From Panopea generosa (taxonomy: Eukaryota; Mollusca; Bivalvia; Adapedonta; Hiatellidae), in NCBI GenBank assembly GCA_029582155.1, contig CM055898.1:20720229-20784228 (forward strand): a stretch of DNA of 64,000 nt, written 5' to 3'. The stretch's first letter is position 1. Each line of letters starts with the position of its first letter. Positions 19,868 to 32,800 of this stretch are shown here, piece by piece. A program made the translations under genes and the position numbers. The notes under the pieces were generated by a model, which saw only the letters and a list, made by a program, of their open reading frames with translations, had not been told where the DNA came from and made no database searches.

Positions 19868-20640
19868 TTTTGGTCTGGTAAATAAATCTATGCAAGCTAG
19901 AGTTATCGTCGTCTGCTGAGAGAAACATGATAAAATCTGTTATAAATTTTCTAAATCGCTCATTAATAATTAATTTTATTTTGAAAGAAAAATCAGCAAA
20001 TAAAACAACACATGCCATGGTATAGGACTGACACGTGCATTGCCGTTATAACATTATTATCTTTACAATAAAACTGCACACCGCGAACTGTCAAACCAGA
20101 GACATGCACAATTTTAGGCATAAGCAAGGAATTCCTGACCCTAAAATGATGTGCAAGCCCAACAGGTTCTAGCAGGGTCTGGGGGCATGCCCCAGCAGAA
20201 AAAAAACTTTTAGATTGCATTTCCAGCGTTCTGGGGGTGGGGGTATTTTCAAGAGATATAATGATGCGTACGCAAAAATATTTGCAAGCCCGGGCGTTAT
20301 AGCGTAAAGGCAGCTATGCCACTGCAAAGCTTCATCAGTTCAAGAATTTAAGAGATATTATATAACATTTAAATATAAAAGTCCCCTGCCACAACAAAGA
20401 TAAATTTTCATTGTGTTACAAAACATTAAACTTGTATCCTTATTGCAGTCAGTTGATTCTTATAATCATTGAATGTATCACTGACTGTCTAAATATATTT
20501 TTTAGTGAACTCATCATTTTCAAGTGTAAATTTTACATTATAATACTATTATTTCCTTCCTTGAAATATATTATTGAATTAGTTAAATAAACAATGAATA
20601 TTTATTGCAATTGAAATATACATTACAAATTTTATATGAA
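19868..20640. other. Region upstream of the gene
   Basis: Presumed 5' flank of the minus-strand gene. It contains a GC-richer stretch (20100-20300) with 'ggtctgggggcatgcccc', typical of dispersed repeats. I see no TATA box, CpG cluster or upstream exon that I could defend. Confidence 0.4.
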
Positions 20641-20817
20641 TTTTATATGTCAACAAAAATAATTCACTTTGTTGTTAATAAGTTTCCAAATTGTATTGAT
20701 TCTGCTGTTTAACTTTGTTGTATATATTTTGTTATTACTTTGTTACCATGTATATAATACAGGGCCACAGGGAAGATTGGAGATTGTTCCAACTGTGTTT
20801 TCTCTTTAAATAAAGAC

Positions 20818-20873
<56 letters not shown>

Positions 20874-20874
20874 G
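20640..20874 (+). mobile_element. LINE 3' end with (ATT)n tail
   Basis: The end reads 'agggccacagggaagattgg', 'caactgtgttttctctttaa', 'ataaagactttg', then ~17 ATT repeats. The same 3' end occurs at 53320-53432, where it follows an RT C-terminus. The 5' boundary is uncertain. Confidence 0.75.
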
Positions 20875-21284
20875 TCTCCGGCCTAATTTCTTAAAAACAC
20901 CATATAACTAGATCTCCCACTTCATTCAACTTTGGGGCATATACATGTTAAAGTAGGCCTACCACATAAACCTCATGTTATGTGTTTCTTTTGTTTGTTT
21001 CTTGTTAGATCTATACATGTGTCTGGACTTGTACCTATTTTGGTTGGGCGTAGAGGAACCTAATAATAATATGTGTAGGCCTAAACAATGTAGCCTAACT
21101 AGGCTATTTACCAAAAACAAATACTTCGAATGCAAAGGGCCTACACTATGAGAATCTTAAATGGGTTTGAGGTTCGGATAGAAATTTCCGTCTAGAGGAA
21201 TGGAATATAAGAATCTTACATGGGTTGGATTCAGATAGAAAATTCCACATGGAAATGACATAGATTTAGATCTACACATGACAT

Positions 21285-21675
21285 TTAAATGGCATTCACA
21301 TCATAGTAATTCATATTACACCTACATGACATTCACATATGACATTCATATTACACTCATGTGGCATTCATATTACACTCACATTCATATTATACTCACA
21401 TGGCATTCATATTACACTCACATGACATTCATATTATACTCAAATAACATTCATATTACACTCACATGACATTCATATTACACTCACATGATATTCATAT
21501 TACACTCAAATGACATTCATATTACATCCATATGACATTCATATTACATTCACATGGTATTCATATTACACTTACATGGCATTCATATTACACTCACATG
21601 GTATCCATATTACACTGACATGACATTCATATTACACTCACATGACATTCATATTACAATCATATGACATTCATA
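21285..21675. repeat. 22-bp tandem repeat, ~18 copies
   Basis: The unit is CATTCATATTACACTCACAT + GA with frequent variants. A second block of the same motif lies at 22010-22165 after ~330 bp of unrelated AT-rich DNA. Confidence 0.92.
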
Positions 21676-22009
21676 CCTCATTCGCTTACACTCGCCATGC
21701 TCAACTTTAAGTTTCAGCTATGCAAGAAAATCTGATATTTTTATAGAACAGAGGACCAGTTTACTCTTTCAATAATAAATCGAAAACAAAACTTATAACA
21801 ATATTCTCTGAGCAAGCAGAGTATTGAAAATTAAATCCTCCTTGATTTTATAATTATTTTTTTAATAATTGACAAATTAAAACATTTTGGTCCTTTTTAC
21901 ACTTAAAGTTAGTCCCCTGGTTTTCTAATAATTATGTTCTATGTAAATTATAAAACAAATTAGAGAAACAAAATCTATATTAGCAAAATAAACAAGAATA
22001 TTCATATTC

Positions 22010-22165
22010 TATACACATGACATTCATATTACATACACATTACAGTCATAAGACATTCATATAACATTCACATGACATATTACATGAACATGACTTTCAC
22101 ACGACATTCATATTATATACACATGACATTCACATTACATACACATGACAGTCACAATACATTCA
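22010..22165. repeat. Second block of the 22-bp repeat
   Basis: Units such as 'cacatgacattcatattaca' and 'tacacatgacattcacatta', more diverged than in the first block. Confidence 0.8.
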
Positions 22166-22419
22166 CATATGTGTATGGTGTACACTCCATGAAGTATGCC
22201 AGCTTACCTTGTTCTTGATAAGTACAAGTATCACTACTAAACTGAATGGAACAGCTAACCCAACACTTTTGTATTTTCAATATCTTTGTTGATATATTGA
22301 GTAGTATTATTACAATTTGTTTACGACATCAACAGTATAGATTTTTGTATTTTATATAGTCTAAATATTCTTGCATACTCGAGTCTAAATTTCAAGGAAA
22401 TTGCATTAATACTTAAAGA

Positions 22420-22705
22420 AACAAGAGTTGTCAGAAGACAACAAAGTTCGCCCCTGGGTGTCTAAGTTGAAAAAGGGCCATAACTGTGCCAAAATGCAAT
22501 CCAGAGTTATTGTTCATGTCTGTGTGTGTTCCATTGATGATGGTGAACACACATGCTAAGTTTCATTCACATCCAATGAGTGGTTGCATAGATATCTTAA
22601 ACTTAAACGCAAAAGTTTAACCTGGGTGTCTACAGACGCCGTCCCCTGACGACGCCGGGGTCATGGCAATAGCTCATCTTGGACTTCGTCCCGGCGAGAT
22701 AAAAA
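22420..22705 (+). repeat. Bivalve-type dispersed repeat
   Basis: Contains 'aaacaagagttgtcagaaga', 'aaagttcgcccctgggtgtc', 'aaaagggccataactgtgcc' and 'gacgacgccggggtcatggc'. I recognise this string of phrases as common non-coding repeat sequence in bivalve genomes. It is the main taxonomic clue in the window. Confidence 0.65.
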
Positions 22706-23929
22706 TACATAAAATGTCTGGTACATAAAATGTCAAGTGGCGGGTTAACTGTTCTGTTCAGTATATTTACATATTATTAAACCCAGATTGTATTAGAGTC
22801 TCCAACAGACTATGACAAAGAATAATATATTTATCTTTCCAAAGATGTAGTACTAATCAATGTTGTATTTTCCCTTTGCAGGAATGAACAGTTAAACCCT
22901 CTGTGCAACAACTTATCCCACTCTATGGCAACTAGTACCAGACTTGGATTACAGAGTTCTACATTTGTTTCACTTTTTTACTGCATGACACGTTTTCTGT
23001 TTTGTTTTATCTCTTTATGTTATACTAAAATCATAAATTATCCAAATTACCTAAACCATGATGAAAATGCTTGTAAGTTGATGACATTTCTAGCACAGTT
23101 TCCGTAATTTGTAAAACTTCATGTTTTGATATGTTTTGCTCTAAAAAATGCTTTAAACTTAAGACAGAATAAGGGAAACTATAAATATAAACAACTACGT
23201 TGCTAAACATTACATGCATATTAAGTAATCATTTGCATATAAGTTTTAAGCTAGTTTTGTTTTTGTTGTATATTTCTGGAGGAAGATTCCCGATGCATTT
23301 ACATGAATCTGAGTTTTCAGAAGTAGCAATATTCTCACTTGAAATCTTTATACCTAGCCAGGCCCTAACCCAAGACCTCAAAGAGGTGAAGTTGTATTTA
23401 GACCCATACACAATTTGGCCACAAAGGACCCCCTTATTGTCACAGACAAATAAACTCACTGCTAAGGGGTGCACAATAAATACACTCGCTTTTTATGTTA
23501 TTATTAATATACAATATGTAAAGTTTTAAAAAAATATATTTTTTCCTATTGTACTTGTTAATATTCTTAACAGTTTGCAGTTTTGAAATAAATTAATGCA
23601 TAATATGGACTTTTTAAGTTAGAATGTGTTAAAAAAATATTGTTTGAAATGGTCATGGTAAAGTAAAAGTTATAGGAGTTATTTCCCTTTGACCATTCTT
23701 GTTAAATTTTACACTAACTGCTGTGGAGGTCCTGGTTGTTAATTCATATACTTTGAGTGTCTGAGTTTAATAGTCACTCTACTATACTTGTATTGTTTAT
23801 TCATATTTAATGAATATAATCATTAGAACTGATAAGATTTTCATGTGATACATTCCTTTGTTCCATGTGTTTGAGACCAAGATGGTTCAGCTCAGTTACT
23901 CTGGGAAATAGGTTCTGGGCATGAGTTCT
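22706..23929. other. Non-coding stretch with a possible SINE remnant
   Basis: At 23280-23480 the minus strand resembles a degraded tRNA-derived head ('gaggtcttgggttagggcct' as a B-box-like site). The rest shows nothing I can name. Confidence 0.4.
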
Positions 23930-24708
23930 GCAATAATAAAACTGTAGACAATGTTAATATGCAACAATAAAACTAATCAATTTTATATGCAATAATAAAA
24001 CTGTATGCAATATTGATATGCAACAATAAAACTAACCAATTTTATATGCAATAATAAAACTGTATGCAATATTGATATGCAACAATAAAACTAACCAATT
24101 TTATATGCAATAATAAAACTGTATGCAATATTGATATGCAACAATAAAACTAACCAATTTTATATGCAACAATAAACCTGTATGCAGTATTGATATGCAT
24201 CAATAAAACTAACCAATTTTATATGCAACAATAAAACTGTTTGCAATATTGATATGCAACAATAAAACTAACCAATTTTATATGCAACAATAAAACTGTA
24301 TGCAATATTGATATGCAACAATAAAACTAACCGATTTTATATGCAACAATAAAACTGTATGCAATATTGATATGCAACAATAAAACTAATCGATTTTATA
24401 TGCAACAATTAAACTGTATGCAATATTGATATGCAACAATAAAACTAACCGATTTTATATGCAACAATAAAACTGTATGCAATATTAATATGCAACAATA
24501 AAACTAACTGATTTTATATGCAACAATAAAACTGTATACAATATTGACATGCAACAATAAAACTAACCGATTTTATATGCAACAATAAAACTGTATGCAA
24601 TATTGATATGCATCAATAAAACTAACCAATTTTATATGCTGTATGCAATATTTATATGCAACAATAAAACTATCCCATTGATATGCATCAATAAAACTAC
24701 GTCATTGT
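23930..24708. repeat. 59-bp tandem repeat, ~13 copies
   Basis: The unit reads caataataaaactgtatgca, atattgatatgcaacaataa, aactaaccaattttatatg. Each unit holds two half-units built on 'atgcaa(c/t)aataaaact'. Copies are highly alike, so amplification is recent. Confidence 0.93.
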
Positions 24709-24716
24709 ATGTTTTT

Positions 24717-24804
24717 ATTAAGTAAAATTTAACAATTAAGAAATCCAAAGGGAGTGACCTCAGGGAGCAACTGGAGTTTCTTAATTGTTAAATTTTAACT
24801 TAAT
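24717..24804. repeat. Long inverted repeat (hairpin)
   Basis: Left arm 24717-24743 (ATTAAGTAAAATTTAACAAT...) and right arm 24777-24804 are reverse complements apart from one indel, separated by ~33 nt. It lies between two related AATAAA-rich arrays and may be a small foldback element. Confidence 0.8.
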
Positions 24805-24949
24805 GGAGTCTGTGCAGTGTCATTCACCCATGTGCAGTGATGACAATTTTCTTAATAATTCAATTATTTTGTAGGCTGTTAACAAATAAGAACGACAAAA
24901 TTATGAAAATTTAAGCAATTCCATTGGTTGTCAAATGAGATTAAACACT

Positions 24950-25143
24950 AAGCCATATTGATATGCAACAAAAAAACTATGCCATATCGATATGCAACCA
25001 AAAATGTATGCCATGTCGATGTGAAACTTTAAAAGTATGCCATATTGATATGCAAAAATGGAACTGTATGCCATGTTGATATCCAACAATAAAACTATAC
25101 CATGTTGATATCCAACAATAAAACTGTATGTCATATTGATATA
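24950..25143. repeat. ~30-36 bp tandem repeat related to the 59-bp array
   Basis: About six copies of 'gccatattgatatgcaacaa' + 'aaactgta' variants. It shares 'attgatatgcaacaataaaact' with the 59-bp unit. Confidence 0.8.
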
Positions 25144-25264
25144 ACAAATTTATTGAAAATGGCTATAACCCCAAATTCTTTTTTAAAAGCTGTTGAAATG
25201 TTTTTCATCTTACAGTCTTTGATGGTTTACTAACACATGTGCAGAATGGTATGAATCTTCAAAA

Positions 25265-25430
25265 TTAGTCATGTCCATTTCATTACTTTCAGTGTGTAAG
25301 TTGTTATCAATCAGTATAGTTCCAGGATGCCACACGAGTGATGGCAAGATATGGATCATAGCAACTTGTATATAGATGTACTGAGTATAAGTTACACAGT
25401 GTGCTGAAACTCTGCAGTTAATCCAGTATT
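25265..25430 (+). mobile_element. SINE-E internal copy that runs into the 41-bp satellite
   Basis: It is colinear with 49690-49815. Shared blocks: 'ttccagg', 'gagtgatggcaaga', 'ggatca', 'ttgta', 'tgagta' and 'tgctgaaactctgcagtt'. The last block is the core of the 41-bp unit that then repeats for 3.5 kb. Confidence 0.7.
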
Positions 25431-28400
25431 TGTTACAGAGTGTGCTGAAACTCTGCAGTTAATCCAGTATTTGTTACAGAGTGTGCTGAAACTCTGCAGT
25501 TAATCCAGTATTTGTTACAGAGTGTGCTGAAACTCTGCAGTTAATCCAGTATTTGTTACAGAGTGTGCTGAAACTCTGCAGTTAATCCAGTATTTAAAGT
25601 TACAGAGTGTGTTGAAACTTTGCAGTGAATCCGGTATTAGTTACAGAGTATGCTGAAACTCTGCAGTAAATCCAGTATTGGTTACAGAGTGTCCTGAAAC
25701 TCTGCAGTTAATATGGTATTAGTTTCAGAGTGTGCTGAAACTCTGCAATGACTCCAGTATTGGTTACAGAGTGTGCTGAAACTCTGCAGTGAATCCAGTA
25801 TTAGTTACAGAGTGTGCAGAAACTCTGCAGTGAGCCTGGTATTAGTTACAGAGTGTCCTGAAACTCTGCAGTAAATCCAGTATTGGTTACAGAGTGTCCT
25901 GAAACTCTGCAGTTAATACGGTATTAGTTTCAGAGTGTGCTGAAACTCTGCAATGACTCCAGTATTGGTTACAGAGTGTGCTGAAACTCTGCAGTGAATC
26001 CAGTATTGGTTACAGAGTGTGCTGAAACTCTGCAATGAATCCAGTATTAGTTACAGAGTGTGCAAAAACTCTGCAGTGAGCCTGGTATTAGTTACAGAGT
26101 GTGCTGAAACTCTGCAGTGAATCTGGTATTAGTTACAGAGTGTGCTGAAACTTTGCAGTAAATCCAGTATTGGTTACAGAGTGTACTGAAACTCTGCAGT
26201 GAATCTGGTATTAGTTACAGAGTGTGCTGAAAATCTGCAATGACTCCAGTATTGGTTACAGAGTGTGCTGAAACTCTGCAGTGAGCCTGGTATTAGTTAC
26301 AGAGTGTGCTGAAACTCTGCAGTGATTCCAGTATTGGTTACAGAGTGTGCTGAAACTCTGCAGTGAATCCAGTATTGGTTACAGAGTGTGCTGAAACTCT
26401 GCAGTGAGCCTGGTATTAGTTACAGAGTGTGCTGAAACTCTGCAGTGAATCCAGTATTAGTAACAGAGTGTGCAAAAACTCTGCAGTGAGCCTGGTATAA
26501 GTTACAGAGTGTGCTGAAACTCTGCAGTGAGCTCGGTATTAGTTACAGAGTGTCCTGAAACTCTGCAGTGAATCCAGTATTGGTTACAGAGTGTGCTGAA
26601 ACTCTGCAGTGAGCCTTGTATTAGTTACAGAGTGTCCTGAAACTCTGCAGTGAATCTGGTATTAGTTACGGAGTGTCCTGAAACTCTGCAGTGAATCCAG
26701 TATTGGTTACAGAGTGTCCTGAAACTCTGCAGTGAATCCATTATTGGTTACAGACTGTGCTGAAACTCTTCAGTGAATCTGGTATTAGTTACAGAGTGTG
26801 CTGAAACTCTTCAGTGAGCCTGGTATATTCACAGAGTGTGCTGAAACTCTTCAGTGAATCCAGTATTGGTTACAGACCGTGCTGAAACTCTTCAGTGAGC
26901 CTGGTATTAGTTACAGAGTGTGCTGAAACTCTGCAGTGAGCCTGGTATTAGTTACAGAGTGTGCTGAAACTCTGCAGTGAATCCAGTATTGGTTACAGAG
27001 TGTCCTGAAACTCTGCAGTGAATCCAGTATTGGTTACAGAGTGTGCTGAAACTCTGCAGTGAGCCTGGTATTAGTTACAGAGTGTCCTGAAACTCTGCAT
27101 GGAATCCAGTATTGGTTACAGAGTGTGCAGAAACTCTTCAGTGAATCTGGTATTAGTTACAGAGCATGTTGAAACTTTGCATTTAATCCAGTATTGGTTA
27201 CAGAGTGTACTGAAACTCTGCAGTGAATCCAGTATTGGCTAAAGAGTGTCCTGAAACTCTGCAGTGAATCCAGTATTGGTTACAGAGTGTGCTGAAACTC
27301 TTCAGTGAATCTGGTATTGGTTACAGAGTGTGCTGAAACTCTTCAGTGAGCCTGCTATTAGTTACAGAGTGTGCTGAAACTCTTCAGTGAATCCAGTATT
27401 GGTTACAGAGTGTGCTGAAACTCTTCAGTGAGCCTGGTATTAGTTACAGAGTGTCCTGAAAGTCTGCAGTGAATCCAGTATTGGTTACAGAGTGTGCAGA
27501 AACTCTTCAGTGAATCTGGTATTAGTTACAGAGCATGTTGAAACTTTGCATTTAGTCCAGTATTGGTTACAGAGTGTACTGAAACTCTGCAGTGAGCCCG
27601 GTATTAGTTACAGAGTGTCCTGAAACTCTGCAGTGAATTCGGTATTAGTTACAGAGTGTCCTGAAACTCTGCAGTGAATCCAGTATAAGTTACAGAGTGT
27701 GCTGAAAATCTGCAATGATTCTAGTATTGGTTACAGAGTGTGCTGAAACTCTGCAGTGAATCCAGTATTGGTTACAGAGTGTGCTGAAACTCTTCAGTGA
27801 GCCTGATATTAGTTACAGAGTGTGCTGAAACTCTTCAGTGAGCCTGGTATTAGTTACAGAGTGTGCTGAAACTCTTCAGTGAATCTGGTATTGGTTACAG
27901 AGTGTGCTGAAACTCTTCAGTGAGCCTGCTATTAGTTACAGAATGTGCTGAAACTCTTCAGTGAATCCAGTATTGGTTACAGAGTTTACTGAAACTCTTC
28001 AGTGAGCCTGGTATTATTTACAGAGTGTGCTGAAACTCTGCAGTGAATCCAGAATTGGTAACAGAGTGTGCTGAAACTCTTCAGTGAATCCAGTATTGGT
28101 TACAGAGTGTGCTGAAACTCTGCAGTGAGCCTGGTATTAGTTACATAGTGTCCTGAAACTCTGCAGTGAATCCAGTGTTGGTTACAGAGTGTGCAGAAAC
28201 TCTTCAGTGAATCTGGTATTAGTTACAGAGCATGTTGAAACTTTGCATTTAATCCAGTATTGGTTACAGAGTGTACTGAAACTCTGCAGTGAGCCCGGTA
28301 TTAGTTACAGAGTGTCCTGAAACTCTGCAGTGAATCCGGTATTAGTTACAGAGTGTCCTGAAACTCTGCAGTGAATCCAGTATAAGTTACAGAGTGTGCT

Positions 28401-28962
28401 GAAAATCTGCAATGACTCTAGTATTGGTTACAGAGTGTGCTGAAACTCTGCAGTGAATCCAGTATTGGTTACAGAGTGTGCTGAAACTCTGCAATGAATC
28501 CATTATTAGTTACAGAGTGTGCTGAAACTCTTCAGTGAGCCTGGTATTAGTTACAGAGTGTCCTGAAAATCTGCAATGACTCCAGTATTGGTTACAGAGT
28601 GTGCTGAAACTCTGCAATGACTCCAGTATTAGTTACAGAGTGTGCTGAAAATCTGCAATGACTCCAGTATTGGTTACAGAGTGTGCTGAAACTCTGCAGT
28701 GAATCCAGTATTGGTTACAGGGTGTCCTGAAAATCTGCAATGACTCCAGTATTGGTTACAGAGTGTGCTGAAACTCTGCAGTGAGCCTGGTATTAGTTAC
28801 AGAGTGTCCTGAAACTCTGCAGTGAATTCAGTATGGGTTACAGAGTGTGCAGAAACTCTTCTGTGAATCCAGTATTGGTTACAGAGTATGTTGAAACTTT
28901 GCATTTAATGCAGTATTGGTTAAAGAATGTGCTGAAATTCTGCAGAGAATCCGAAATTAGAT
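25391..28962. repeat. 41-bp satellite array, ~86 copies
   Basis: The unit reads ttacagagtgtgctgaaact, ctgcagtgaatccagtattg, g. The first copies are nearly identical; later ones fall into subtypes (tgaatccag, tgagcctgg, tgactccag, tcttcag) that recur in the same order, so blocks of several units were duplicated together. Each unit holds CAGAGT...ACTCTG, a 6-bp inverted pair. Confidence 0.95.
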
Positions 28963-28978
28963 AATGTTTATAATTTAA

Positions 28979-29188
28979 TACAGTAGAACTTCATTGACTC
29001 TAACACGGATAGCAGGAATATCACCTATAGCTTGAACCACTTATCTGGTCTTGGCCAAATTTCTATTTAGATGTATACACATATACATGTACGGCATGAT
29101 GTTGAACAATACTTGGCTCGAACAACCCTTAACTCAAACTATTTTGTCCAGTCCCTTCAGGTTCAAGCCATCGAAGTTCTATACTGTA
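28979..29188 (+). mobile_element. MITE-1 (TA-flanked, CAGTAGAACTT ends), copy 1
   Basis: Begins TACAGTAGAACTTC and ends GAAGTTCTATACTGTA. Terminal inverted repeats with TA flanks suit a Tc1/mariner-type non-autonomous element. About 80% similar by eye to the copy at 47645-47848 over its whole length. Confidence 0.75.
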
Positions 29189-29236
29189 TGTATTTTATAG
29201 TTTTGTATTTGTCCATAAAGACTGTAGATCTACAGG

Positions 29237-29473
29237 AATCAGCTTTTATATTTTAAGGAAGCACGGTGCTCTGATACATTCCGAAATCATCATTCAACAT
29301 TTAAACTAGAAGCCATTTATAACCTATGTGATGAAGTTGAACATCATTCAAGATTTGTTGGTGAGTTTATTGGGTGTTTTTGTTATCAATTTGTTAACTG
29401 TGACGTGGACTTTAGTGTACCAATATTTAAAAAGTTTTGCTTCAGCAAAATTGTGTCCAGTTGTTGAGATATT
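29237..29473 (+). pseudogene. Possible decayed coding fragment or lone exon
   Basis: One frame reads NQLLYFKEARCSDTFRNHHS, TFKLEAIYNLCDEVEHHSRF, VGEFIGCFCYQFVNCDVDF and SVPIFKKFCFSKIVSSC before a stop. A strong-looking donor (GTTG|GTGAGT) lies at ~29360. Another frame downstream (29579-29724) gives IKPSDILIIKTVSQNTKVSA. Composition is protein-like, but no family is recognised and no partner exons were found. Confidence 0.3.
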
Positions 29474-29724
29474 ACTCTGCCTTGCATGTCAAGTGAGTTT
29501 TGAATGTTCACTGCATTTCTTAAACAACTAACATATTATTTTGCACTGTTCTAACACTTGTTTTGAATTTTCTCATGTCATAAAGCCATCTGACATCCTA
29601 ATCATTAAAACCGTCAGTCAAAACACCAAAGTTTCAGCTGTCAATCAGATATTTGAAGCATTTCACAATGACCAAGGCATATGTTACATTAGACGTACAC
29701 ATTCAAATTATTACAGCATACAGT

Positions 29725-29830
29725 AATGAAGTGTCATAGTCTGAAGATCACCCTCAACACCAAGGTTGTGGGTTGGAGCCCTGGTCAGTCCAAAAGCTTA
29801 ATTTGTAAGAAAGATAACGTGTTACTTGCA
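29725..29830 (+). mobile_element. Possible tRNA-derived SINE head fragment
   Basis: 'caaggttgtgggttggagcc' resembles a B box. The layout resembles 42935-43092. Weak evidence. Confidence 0.3.
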
Positions 29831-32800
29831 GATGGATGATGAATATACTCTTCATTATCTCCGAGGTATTATTTCACCAATATTGCCAGATGCCATAGGA
29901 CCTGGATTGTATTATGATAACCAAAATACATCACATTTATTTATGAAGACAGTTTAATCTTAGTATAAAAGCAATAGTTTATAGTGGTACCATAATTTTA
30001 TATCTTTTTATATATTAATATACATCATGTTTTCATTTCCACTCAAGAAATATGAAAATGCAACACGGGAAGAGATAAAAACACAACACAGGAATAGATA
30101 TGAAAATGCAACACATGAACAGATATGAAAATGCAACACAGGAACAGATATGAAAATGCAACACAGGAACAGATATGAAAATACAACATAGGAACAGATA
30201 TGAAAATGCAACACAGAGACAGATATGAAAATGCAACACAGGAATAGATATGAAAATGCAACACAGGAACAGATATGAAAATGCAACACAGGCAGAGATA
30301 TGAAAATGCAACATAGGAACAGATATGAAAATGCAACACAGGGACAGATATGAAAATGCAACACAGGAATAGATATGAAAATGCAACACAGGAACAGATA
30401 TGAAAATGCAACACAGGCAGATATATGAAAATGCATCACAGGAACAGATATGAAAATGCAACACAGGAACAGATATGAAAATGCAACACAGGAACATATA
30501 TGAATATGCAACACAGGAACAGATATGAAAATGCAACACAGGAACAGATATGAAAATGCAACACAGGAACATATATGAAAATGCAACATAGGAACAGATA
30601 TGAAAATGCAACACAGGGACAGATATGAAAATGCAACACAGGAATAGATATGAAAATGCAATACAGGAACAGATATGAAAATGCAACACAGGCAGAGATA
30701 TGAAAATGCAACACAGGAACATATATGAAAATGCAACACAGGAACAGATATGAAAATGCAACACAGGAACAGATATGAAAATGCAACACAGGCAGAGATA
30801 TGAAAATGCAACACAGGAACTGATATGAAAATGCAAAACAGGCAGTGATATGAAAATGCAACACAGGAACAGATATGAAAATGCAACACAGGGAGAGATA
30901 TGAAAACGCAACACAGGTAAAGATATGAAAATGCATCACATGAACAGATATGAAAATGCAACACAGGGAGAGATATGGAAACACAACACAGGGAGAGATA
31001 TGAAAATTCAACACAGGAACAGATATAAAAATGCAACACAGGGAGAGATATGGAAACATAACACTGGGAGAGATATAAAATGCAACACAGGGAGAGATAT
31101 GAAAACGTATTACAGGGATATATATGGAAAGGCAACACAAGGAGAGATATGAAAATGCAATACAGGGAGAGATATGAAAATGCAACAGAGAGAGAGATAT
31201 GAAAATGCAACACAGGGAGAGATATGAAAATGTATTACAGGGAGATATATGGAAACACAACACAGGGAGAGATTTGAAAATGCAACACAGGGAGAGATAT
31301 CAAAATACAACACAGGGAGAGATATGAAAATGCAACACAATACAGACATGAAAATGCAACACAGGAAGAGATATGAAAACATGACAAATGGAGAGAAATG
31401 AAAATGCAACACAGGGAGAGATATGGAAACATATTACGGGAGATATATGGAAACACAACACAGGGAGAGATTTAAAAATGCAACACAGGGAGAGATATCA
31501 AAATACAACACAGGGAGAGATATGAAAATGCAACACAGAAACAGACATGAAAATGCAACACAGGAAGAGATATGAAAACATTACAAATGGAGAGAAATGA
31601 AAATGCAACACAGGGAGAGATATGAAAATGCAACACGTGAACAGACAGGAAAATGCAACACTGGGAGAGATATGGAAACACAACACAGGGATAGGTATGG
31701 AATACAACACAGGGAAAGATATGAAATGCAACACAGAACAGATATGAAAATGCAACACAGGGAGAGATATGGAAACACAACACAGGGATAGGTATGAAAA
31801 CACATCACAAGGAGAGATATGGAAACACAACACAGGGAAAGATATGAAAATGCAACACAGGAACAGACATGAAAATGCAACACAGGGAGATATATGTAAA
31901 CACAACATAGGGAGAGGTATGAAAACACAACACAGGGAGAGATATGAAAATGCAACATAAGGAGAGATATGAAAATGCAACAGAGGAACAGATATCAAAA
32001 TGCAACACAGAGAGAGATATAAAAAGGCAACACAGAAACAGATATGAAAATGTGACACAGGGAGAGATATTAAAATGCAGCACAGGGAGAGATATGAAAA
32101 CACAACACAGGAAAAGATATGAAAATGCAATACAGGGAGAGATATTGAAATACAACACAGGGACAGACATGAAATGCAACATAATGAAAGATATGAAAAT
32201 GCAACACAGGGACAGATATAAAAACGTATAACAGGGAGATATATGGAAACACAACACAGGGAGAGATTTGAAAATGCAACACAGGGAGAAATATGAAAAC
32301 ACAACACATGGAGAGATATCAAAATACAACACAGGGAGAGATATGAAATTTTTCAACACAGAACAGATATGAATATGCAAAACAGGCAGTGATATGAAAA
32401 TGCAACACAGGAACAGATATGAAAATGCAACACAGGGAGAGATATGAAAACGCAACACAGGTAAAGATATGATAATGCAACACATGAACAGATATGAAAA
32501 TGCAACACAGGGAGAGATATGGAAACACAACACAGGGAGAGATATGAAAATTCAACACAGGAAAAGATATAAAAATGCAACACAGGTAGAGATATGGAAA
32601 CATAACACAGGGAGATATATGAAAATGCAACACAGGGAGAGATATGAAAACGTATTACAGGGATATATATGGAAAGGCAACACAGGGAGAGATTTGAAAA
32701 TGCAACACAGGGAGAGATATCAAAATACAACACAGAGAGAGATATCAAAATACAACACAGGGAGAGATATGGAAACACAACACAGGGAGAGATATGAAAA

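Noticed and set aside
25391-28962. CRISPR-like array (regular short repeats)
   Set aside because: The whole 41-bp unit repeats with no unique spacers, and the genome is eukaryotic.
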